From: Candidatus Competibacteraceae bacterium
Lineage (GTDB): Bacteria > Pseudomonadota > Gammaproteobacteria > Competibacterales > Competibacteraceae
Direction: 5' to 3'
NCBI GenBank assembly: GCA_020445005.1
Contig: JAGRHM010000169.1
Coordinates: 1 to 5,660, forward strand
Length of the DNA stretch: 5,660 bases
Below are positions 1-4,259 of this stretch, piece after piece (position 1 is the first letter of the stretch; each line of letters begins with the position of its first letter). The translations under genes and the position numbers were made by a program. The notes beneath the pieces were generated by a model that was not told the DNA's origin, searched no databases, and saw only the letters and a program-made list of their open reading frames with translations.

Positions 1-1
1 G

Positions 2-1297
2 AGCCTGTACGGCTTTCCCGCTGGGGCGACCACTTTCACCGTTACCAATCTTAATGACAGCGGCCCCGGCTCGCTGCGACAGGCCATCCTCGACACCAAC
101 GCAACAGCAGACGATGACACTATCGTCTTCCAAAGCGGCTTGAGCGGGACGATTACCCTGACTAGTGGGGAACTCGTTATCAGCAGTGATCTCACCATCG
201 ATGGCCTAGAGGCGACCGTACTGGCGATTAGCGGTAACCACACCTCGCGAATATTCACGATCAACTTCGGCACGACAGTCATCATTGAGGGGTTGACCAT
301 CAAGGAAGGCCAGCCGGCAGGCAATGGCGGTGGCATTCTTAACAACGGCACACTGAATGTCAGCAATAGCATCCTGTCCGGTAATTCGGCTGATTCAGGT
401 GGCGGCATTTTTAACAACGAAGGCGCTATACTGACGATGAGCAATAGCACCATTGATGGTCTGAAGTTGGATCATTTGAACGCCGGCGCCGGTGGTGGCA
501 TTGCCAACACCGCTGGCGGAACGCTAACTGTTATCAATAGTACTGTGTCAAATAATTGGGCCGTGGATGGTGGTGGCATTGATAATGCGGGCATGGCGAC
601 TGTTAGAAACAGTTCCATTTCTGGCAATAAAGGTATCGGAGGAATTTTCAACTCCGGCACATTGATGGTGATCAACAGTACTCTGTCTGGAAATTTTACT
701 ATCTGGGGCGGTGGTGGCATTCTCAATACTAATGGTCCTAATCACAGCACGCTGACGGTTATCAATAGTACCATCACCGGCAACACGGCATCCGACGGCG
801 GCGGTATTACCAACTTTGCCGGCAATATCCTGATACTTGGTAACAGCATCGTAGCCGGCAACACCGCGTCAATGGGCAAAGAAATTAACAACTTTGGCGT
901 TTTCACCTCCCAAGGCCACAATCTGTTCGGCGAGAACGGAGCTTCGGAGGTAGAGGGAGGCACACTGGCGACCAGCGACATCGTTCCGACGGTCGGCATC
1001 AGTGCCATCCTCGCTCCACTGGGCAATTACGGTGGGCCGACCCAGACCCATCTTCTTGTCCCCGACAGCCCGGCGATCAATGCCGGCGACAACGCCCTGA
1101 TCCCGGCTGGTTTCACCACCGACCAGCGCGGTTTCCCCCGCATCCAAGCCGGTACGGTGGACATCGGAGCGGTGGAGGTAGGAGAGGCCGGCGCAACGGA
1201 CATTCCCACCCTGAGCCAATGGGCCGCACTCGGGCTGACCGCGTTGCTGCTCGGACTCAGTGGTTGGTGGCTGTGGCGGATGAAGTCGTCTGCTTGA
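2..1297 (+). CDS. Secreted beta-helix, choice-of-anchor Q protein with IPTL-CTERM sorting signal (5' partial)
   Basis: The frame is open from base 2, so the true start lies upstream; 431 residues are visible. The first ~60 (TFTVTNLNDSGPGSLRQAI and following) match the opening of large secreted beta-helix proteins. Residues ~109-298 hold about seven imperfect repeats of the form GGGIxNxGTLTVxNSTxSGN, typical of a right-handed parallel beta-helix. Residues ~337-391 (GNYGGPTQTH, SPAINAGDN, TTDQRGFPR, VDIGAVEV) are the choice-of-anchor Q region. The C-terminus is a textbook IPTL-CTERM: DIPTLSQW at 400-407, then a hydrophobic helix, then WRMK. Such proteins are exported and their tails are thought to be processed by exosortase H, which is encoded next door. 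The ligand or surface role is unknown. A TTG at 140 is an internal codon, because homology-like sequence continues upstream of it. Confidence 0.92.
   Translation, partial: SLYGFPAGATTFTVTNLNDSGPGSLRQAILDTNATADDDTIVFQSGLSGTITLTSGELVISSDLTIDGLEATVLAISGNHTSRIFTINFGTTVIIEGLTIKEGQPAGNGGGILNNGTLNVSNSILSGNSADSGGGIFNNEGAILTMSNSTIDGLKLDHLNAGAGGGIANTAGGTLTVINSTVSNNWAVDGGGIDNAGMATVRNSSISGNKGIGGIFNSGTLMVINSTLSGNFTIWGGGGILNTNGPNHSTLTVINSTITGNTASDGGGITNFAGNILILGNSIVAGNTASMGKEINNFGVFTSQGHNLFGENGASEVEGGTLATSDIVPTVGISAILAPLGNYGGPTQTHLLVPDSPAINAGDNALIPAGFTTDQRGFPRIQAGTVDIGAVEVGEAGATDIPTLSQWAALGLTALLLGLSGWWLWRMKSSA
1202..1297 (+). other. IPTL-CTERM anchor-coding segment
   Basis: This encodes the tripartite sorting signal: the IPTLSQW motif, about 17 hydrophobic residues (AALGLTALLLGLSGWWL) and a short basic end (WRMKSSA). 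The family consensus is IPTLxxWG; here Ala replaces the usual Gly after Trp. It is the expected recognition site of the XrtH enzyme encoded 121 bases downstream. Confidence 0.9.
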
Positions 1298-1350
1298 GCT
1301 TGAGCGGATTCTTTTCCGCCCTGCAGAGCATGCGGGGCAGCCTTGAAGCC

Positions 1351-1366
1351 GGCCAACCATCTGGCC
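1351..1366 (+). other. Small hairpin between substrate gene and xrtH
   Basis: GGCCA (1351-1355) and TGGCC (1362-1366) form a perfect 5-bp stem with a 6-base loop, followed by only three Ts. It could be a weak attenuator or terminator in the 121-base gap after the IPTL-CTERM gene, but the T-run is short and it may have no function. Nothing else is evident in this gap. Confidence 0.25.
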
Positions 1367-1418
1367 TTTGCCCAGCAAAATTCAAGACGCCGGGCAAAGA
1401 TGAATCAGAGACAAGATC

Positions 1419-1916
1419 ATGCGCCGCTTTCTCCTAACGTTTATCGGTATCGGCCTGCTGCTGTACGGACTGGTGTACCTGCCGCCGGTGCGGGAAGGAT
1501 TGATCGCCCCATTTACCGATGGATTGACCACGGCGGCTGGTGCCTTGATCCGCCTGTGCGGTGGCCAGGCCTGGGTTCAGGGTAACGTGCTCACCATTCC
1601 CGGTTTCAGCGTGCGCATTCTCGACCTGTGCAACGGCGTCGAAGCCACCTTGCTGCTGTGGACCGCCCTGCTGGCCTTTCCCGCCCCATGGCGCTACCGG
1701 ATATGGGGGATCTTGGTCGGCATGCTGGGCGTGCAGACACTCAATCTGGCGCGCATCGTCAGTCTGGTGTATCTGGGGGTGTGGAAACCCGCCTGGTTCC
1801 ACTGGGTACACTGGTACCTATGGGACGCGCTGATCCTGATGGACGTGCTGCTATTGTTCCTATTGTGGCTACACCGCCTGCCCACGCCCGTGAAATCCCA
1901 TGCACCGGCTGCGTGA
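1419..1916 (+). CDS. xrtH: Exosortase H (XrtH), IPTLxxWG-CTERM specific
   Basis: This 165-residue, mostly hydrophobic protein has the short size expected of XrtH. Exosortases are inner-membrane enzymes that use a Cys/Arg/His set to cleave C-terminal sorting tails on exported proteins, probably by transpeptidation. The candidate catalytic residues are Cys71 in LDLCNGVEA, Arg112 in LNLARIVSLVYLG and His131 in WVHWYLWDAL, in the usual order and spacing. Predicted membrane helices lie near residues 4-22, 76-90, 95-120 and 133-152. The ATG at 1419 is forced, since an in-frame TGA at 1401-1403 leaves no other start; the ribosome site is weak (GAGA). Its neighbour encodes an IPTL-CTERM protein, which agrees with the assignment. 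The 3' end overlaps the next gene by 17 bases. Confidence 0.93.
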   Translation: MRRFLLTFIGIGLLLYGLVYLPPVREGLIAPFTDGLTTAAGALIRLCGGQAWVQGNVLTIPGFSVRILDLCNGVEATLLLWTALLAFPAPWRYRIWGILVGMLGVQTLNLARIVSLVYLGVWKPAWFHWVHWYLWDALILMDVLLLFLLWLHRLPTPVKSHAPAA

Positions 1917-2577
1917 GCCGCTGGCGCGCTGGCTGCTGGGAGCGGCGCTGGGTTTGCCGCTATGCCTGGGAATCTGGTGGTGGCTACTGCGGGAACCGCT
2001 GATCGTCCTGCTGGCGCAGGTGGTCGGCGCCGTTAGCCCGTGGTTGTGGCCGGACGCGGTGCTCGGCCTGGGCCGTCGTGGCGAAGCCGGGGTGCTGATC
2101 AGCCTATTGCCCCCACTGACCGATCCGCCACGTCTGTTCATGGCCCTGCCACTCGCTTTCAACCGCGCGAGCGTAATCCTGCCGTTGTTCTGGGGGTTGA
2201 CGCTGGCGACCCCAGGCCGCGCCCTGCCACGCCGGCTACTGCGAGGCACCGTAATCCTGCTACCGGTGATGGTCGCCATGGTGCTTCTGGATGCCCAGTT
2301 CCAGCTCGCGCTGTATCGAACCCACCTGCCGGCATTCACCGAAACGCCGCCCGCCGACTATGCGCTGGCCCTACCGGACCCACCGGCGCTCTATTATCTG
2401 TGGGGACTGGGCCGGCAACTGGCGGTACTGGTGCTGCCGGTGGTCGCACCGCTGTTGGTCTGGCTGGCGCTGCACCGGGCATTTCTGAGCGCGGTGATAC
2501 CGGGCGGCTGGCCACGCCGTCTCCCGTCCATGGAACCCGCGCCCCCGCCCACTCCACCGCCGCCATCCGAACCATGA
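1900..2577 (+). CDS. Exosortase H-associated membrane protein
   Basis: A 225-residue membrane protein starts inside the end of xrtH, in a different frame, so it is probably translationally coupled. Hydrophobic segments lie near residues 11-32, 85-105, 114-132 and 172-195. The loops contain DPPRLFMALPLAFNRAS and a probable periplasmic stretch around 135-165 (THLPAFTETPPADYALALPDPP). The tail is proline-rich (PAPPPTPPPPSEP). A conserved membrane protein of about this size commonly follows xrtH, and I assign it on position, topology and general resemblance. Its biochemical role is not known; helping present substrates or accept the processed product is speculation. No catalytic motif is visible. 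Confidence 0.75.
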   Translation: MHRLREPLARWLLGAALGLPLCLGIWWWLLREPLIVLLAQVVGAVSPWLWPDAVLGLGRRGEAGVLISLLPPLTDPPRLFMALPLAFNRASVILPLFWGLTLATPGRALPRRLLRGTVILLPVMVAMVLLDAQFQLALYRTHLPAFTETPPADYALALPDPPALYYLWGLGRQLAVLVLPVVAPLLVWLALHRAFLSAVIPGGWPRRLPSMEPAPPPTPPPPSEP

Positions 2578-3173
2578 GCGCCCACCCACGGCTTTGGCTG
2601 GCGCTGTTCGGCATGTTGCTGCTGTTCGGCTGCGATCCTCAACAACCGCAGTATCGGGCCGCGATGCAGCAGTTGTTGCAAGGTGACCACCGGGCCGCGG
2701 CTCTGACACTACACACACTGGCCGAAAACGGCCACGCACCGGCGCAGTTGCGCTTGGGACTGCTCTACCGCCTGGGTTTGGGAGTGCCACGCAACCTGCG
2801 TCTCGCTGTCTACTGGTTCGAAAAAGCCGCCCGGCAAGATAACGTGGGTGGCCAGTATTGGCTAGCCGAGTCCTATCGGCGCGGTGAGGGGGTGCCGATT
2901 TCCCCGGAGCTGGCGTTCCAAGGGTTTCACCGGTTGGCCGAACGAGGTTATGCCCCCGCCCAATACCAGGTTGCCTTGGCCTATGCGGCGGGGCGGGGCG
3001 TCGCTCACGAGGACCCATCAGCAGTACACTGGCTGCAACGGGCCGCGCTGGGAGGGCATGTCGAGGCGGCCCGGCGGCTGGCACGGGCTTATCGGGTCGG
3101 CGAATTGGGCCTGCCGCGCGATCCGCGACGGGCGGTGGAGTGGGAGTGGAAAATCCAGCCCGTCCGGTTTTAG
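2574..3173 (+). CDS. Sel1-repeat (TPR-like) lipoprotein
   Basis: This 199-residue protein starts at an ATG that overlaps the preceding stop codon (ATGA, 2574-2577). The open frame extends further upstream but only as a shadow of the previous gene. Residues 1-20 are a lipoprotein signal peptide: a short basic start, a hydrophobic core and the lipobox LFGC with Cys20 as the lipidation site. Asp21 at position +2 would, by the E. coli Lol rule, keep it in the inner membrane facing the periplasm. From about residue 54 there are four Sel1 units of ~36 residues (GLLYRLGLGV..AVYWFEKAA, ESYRRGEGV, ALAYAAGRGV..AVHWLQRAA, ARAYRVGELGL). Sel1 repeats mediate protein-protein contacts. Coupling to xrtH suggests an accessory or scaffold for sorting, which is inferred from context only. 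Confidence 0.88.
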   Translation: MSAHPRLWLALFGMLLLFGCDPQQPQYRAAMQQLLQGDHRAAALTLHTLAENGHAPAQLRLGLLYRLGLGVPRNLRLAVYWFEKAARQDNVGGQYWLAESYRRGEGVPISPELAFQGFHRLAERGYAPAQYQVALAYAAGRGVAHEDPSAVHWLQRAALGGHVEAARRLARAYRVGELGLPRDPRRAVEWEWKIQPVRF

Positions 3174-3303
3174 GGCCTGTCAAAATATGGGTTCATCGCA
3201 ACAAAGGTACATGGAGTCCCACAGAAAACGACGTCACCATCCTCTGCTGTATCGTGCTAACTCCGCGATCCGATTGTAAAGAAAGGGGTGTTCATAAATA
3301 TCG

Positions 3304-3347
3304 CTATGTCCGAAAAATGAAAATCATAAATTTTGGACATAGTTTTT
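3304..3347 (+). terminator. Candidate rho-independent terminator of the xrtH operon
   Basis: CTATGTCC (3304-3311) pairs perfectly with GGACATAG (3335-3342). After a bulged G the stem continues as AAAA with TTTT, then ATGA with TCAT across a 3-base loop, with an AAA bulge on the 3' side. Five Ts follow directly (3343-3347). The stem is about 16 bp with two bulges but AT-rich. It lies about 130 bases after the Sel1 gene, so the distance is a little long for a simple operon terminator. Confidence 0.5.
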
Positions 3348-3353
3348 GCGCAT

Positions 3354-3377
3354 GTTCAAAAAGGGTCGGTTTTGAAC
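3354..3377. repeat. 8-bp inverted repeat, GTTCAAAA / TTTTGAAC
   Basis: Two perfect 8-base arms (3354-3361 and 3370-3377) flank an 8-base spacer. There is no T-run on either side, so it is not a typical terminator. It could be an operator-like site or part of a repeat element. An additional outer pair, GTGTTC at 3288-3293 and GAACAC at 3374-3379, encloses the preceding hairpin. Confidence 0.5.
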
Positions 3378-3416
3378 ACTCTATCAGGGAGTTCTGAGCT
3401 TATGGAGGTATTCAGC

Positions 3417-3436
3417 GGATTTCATTACAGAAATCC
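3417..3436. repeat. 7-bp inverted repeat at the edge of the transposase remnant
   Basis: GGATTTC (3417-3423) and GAAATCC (3430-3436) are perfect complements around a 6-base loop. It marks the change from AT-rich tract to the GC-rich transposase region and may be linked to an element end, though no matching copy was found on the other side. Confidence 0.4.
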
Positions 3437-3871
3437 TATGGGACTTCGCGTTCCTTTATGCAGATGGACCCGAGTAGGCTTGCACCCAGGCGGGGATGAT
3501 CGCCAAAGGCCTCGACCCAGCGCGGGCTCAGACCGAAACCCAGCGGTTCGGCGGCGCGGGCGACCGCCTGGCGAGTCCAGGTCCAGCAGGGTCCCCGCAG
3601 GCGGGGCAACGCGCTTAGATGCCGCCACCCATACCGCGCCGTCTCGGGAGGCGGCGTTCCCACCGCGTCGTCCAGGACCCGCCGTAACGGCTAACAAACG
3701 ATAGGCGGCCTGGGTTTCCGCCCAGCCATTGCAGGCGACCGGAATGCTGGCATTCGGTTGCGCCCCTAACCGTTCCGCCACCCGCACCAGTCGCCGATTC
3801 AACCGAGCATCACCCAAATCCGCTCCCCCCAGTTCCGCCGCCGCCCAACTCACCTCCGCTATCTCCATCAT
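3437..3871 (-). pseudogene. IS4-family (Tn5-like) transposase, N-terminal remnant
   Basis: Reading from 3871 on the - strand, the first ~57 residues (AELGGADLGDARLNRRLVRV, then SIPVACNGWAETQAAYRLLA) are the N-terminal DNA-binding region of Tn5-type IS4 transposases. These are normally about 400 residues or more. After YRLLA the family sequence stops, and the catalytic DDE region (for example the QDTTELD block) is absent. Beyond that point the -1 strand frame running from about 3663 to 3436 looks more coding (high GC at third positions, several Trp, LGFGLSPRWVEAFGDHPRLGA), but I do not recognise it. This suggests a frameshift or internal deletion joining unrelated sequence. The start has a fair ribosome site (AAGGTG). 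No terminal inverted repeats could be identified. Confidence 0.75.
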
Positions 3872-3953
3872 GCTTCACCTTGTGCTGCTTGTTCGTTCCC
3901 TTGAGATGGAGGCCGCCACCCTCACTATCAAGATCTGTGTAATGGATAGAGCT

Positions 3954-3979
3954 GGAGGTGGGGGTGGAACGGGAGGTGG
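3954..3979 (+). other. G-rich tract, possible two-tier G-quadruplex
   Basis: Seven runs of two to five Gs separated by one to three bases fall within 26 bases on the + strand. The pattern fits a two-tetrad quadruplex. It may equally be low-complexity sequence without function. Confidence 0.3.
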
Positions 3980-4042
3980 AAAAGATATCGGAGTCGTTGC
4001 GGCGGTTTTGGTAAGCGATAGAGACGGCGCCGACGAAAATAA

Positions 4043-4074
4043 TTCAATTCCCGACCAATTTACTTATTTTATAT
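4043..4074 (+). promoter_or_regulatory. Weak sigma-70-like promoter candidate upstream of the riboswitch
   Basis: An AT-rich stretch contains TATTTTATAT (4065-4074), which could supply a -10 element, with TTCAAT (4043-4048) as a poor -35 at 16 bases from TATTTT. Neither matches the consensus well. Position, just before the riboswitch, is the main support. Confidence 0.25.
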
Positions 4075-4109
4075 CCGGTTTTTGGTGTTCTACGGTAGAA
4101 GTTATGGCG

Positions 4110-4187
4110 TAGTACCCAAAGCCAAACCGGCCGCAAGGCCGGGACGGAAAGTCACGGTCTCCAACACAGACAGTCGGACTGCCGAGG
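4110..4187 (+). promoter_or_regulatory. c-di-GMP-I (GEMM-I) riboswitch aptamer
   Basis: The order of conserved blocks matches GEMM-I: AAAGCCAAACC, a hairpin, GGGACGGAAAGTC, a second stem, then CAGTCGGACTGCCGA. The first stem is a perfect CCGGCC/GGCCGG (4127-4132, 4137-4142) capped by a GCAA GNRA tetraloop, which in this family docks into the neighbouring stem. GTCT (4157-4160) pairs with AGAC (4168-4171). Compared with the well-known Vibrio cholerae Vc2 aptamer and the family consensus, several differences look compensatory. A G-C pair in the core becomes C-G, another G-C becomes A-T, and in the last hairpin CAGC..GTTG becomes CAGT..ACTG with the CGG loop kept. The G expected to contact the ligand is retained in my alignment, not the A that marks the cGAMP-selective variant. 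It controls the radical SAM gene starting at 4260; on or off direction is not evident. Confidence 0.88.
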
Positions 4188-4218
4188 GCGACCGTTGTCA
4201 AGGTCGCGTGAGGCTTTT
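4188..4218 (+). promoter_or_regulatory. Hairpin after the aptamer, possible expression platform
   Basis: GCGACC (4188-4193) pairs perfectly with GGTCGC (4202-4207) around an 8-base loop, and four Ts come seven bases later (4215-4218). The T-run is too short and distant for a standard terminator, but the stem directly abuts the aptamer's 3' end and could be mutually exclusive with its closing helix. This is an inference from position. Confidence 0.4.
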
Positions 4219-4249
4219 GCGCTGTTCTTGAACGGGCACAGAAAAACAA

Positions 4250-4255
4250 AGAGGA
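4250..4255 (+). promoter_or_regulatory. Ribosome binding site of the radical SAM gene
   Basis: AGAGGA lies four bases before the ATG at 4260, and preceding A-rich sequence is likely unstructured. It fixes this start, which also leaves about 32 residues before the radical SAM cysteine motif, normal for the family. Confidence 0.65.
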
Positions 4256-4259
4256 TTCC

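Larger units (their letters stand above)
3174..3436. other. AT-rich non-coding tract with inverted repeats
   Basis: No convincing gene is present on either strand. Base composition drops sharply compared with the GC-rich exosortase genes. The tract carries a terminator-like hairpin at 3304-3347, an 8-bp inverted repeat at 3354-3377 and a 7-bp one at 3417-3436. It ends where the transposase remnant begins. It may be the debris of mobile-element insertion or a small repeat element. Confidence 0.5.
3872..4105. other. Spacer between transposase remnant and riboswitch, no gene seen
   Basis: Open frames here on either strand are low-complexity (Pro-rich or Gly-rich) and have no recognisable domain. 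It contains a G-rich tract at 3954-3979 and an AT-rich stretch at about 4036-4078 that is the likely place for the promoter of the downstream riboswitch gene. It should also contain the upstream end of the insertion sequence, which I could not delimit. Confidence 0.4.

Noticed and set aside
140..1297. A complete secreted protein beginning at TTG 140
   Set aside because: The same frame is open to the window edge and upstream residues carry typical beta-helix family sequence, so the gene is 5' truncated by the window.
869..1378. - strand open frame of 169 codons
   Set aside because: It is antisense to the well-supported anchor Q and IPTL-CTERM region and resembles no protein family.
2040..2573. 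N-terminal extension of the Sel1 protein frame
   Set aside because: It overlaps the XrtH-associated gene in another frame, is Arg/Pro/Ala-rich like a shadow, and the lipoprotein signal begins exactly at 2574.
2371..3183. Long - strand open frame (270 codons)
   Set aside because: It is antisense to the Sel1 gene and the 3' end of the membrane protein gene, lacks recognisable domains and has a low-complexity Arg/Pro/Ala composition caused by high GC.
3729..4112. + strand open frame across the transposase start and spacer
   Set aside because: Its first part is antisense to the clear transposase sequence and its second part is Gly-rich spacer without a domain.
4110..4187. cGAMP-selective (GEMM-Ib) riboswitch
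   Set aside because: In my manual alignment the ligand-contacting position keeps G rather than A, so the c-di-GMP class is preferred. The alignment should be confirmed with a covariance model.
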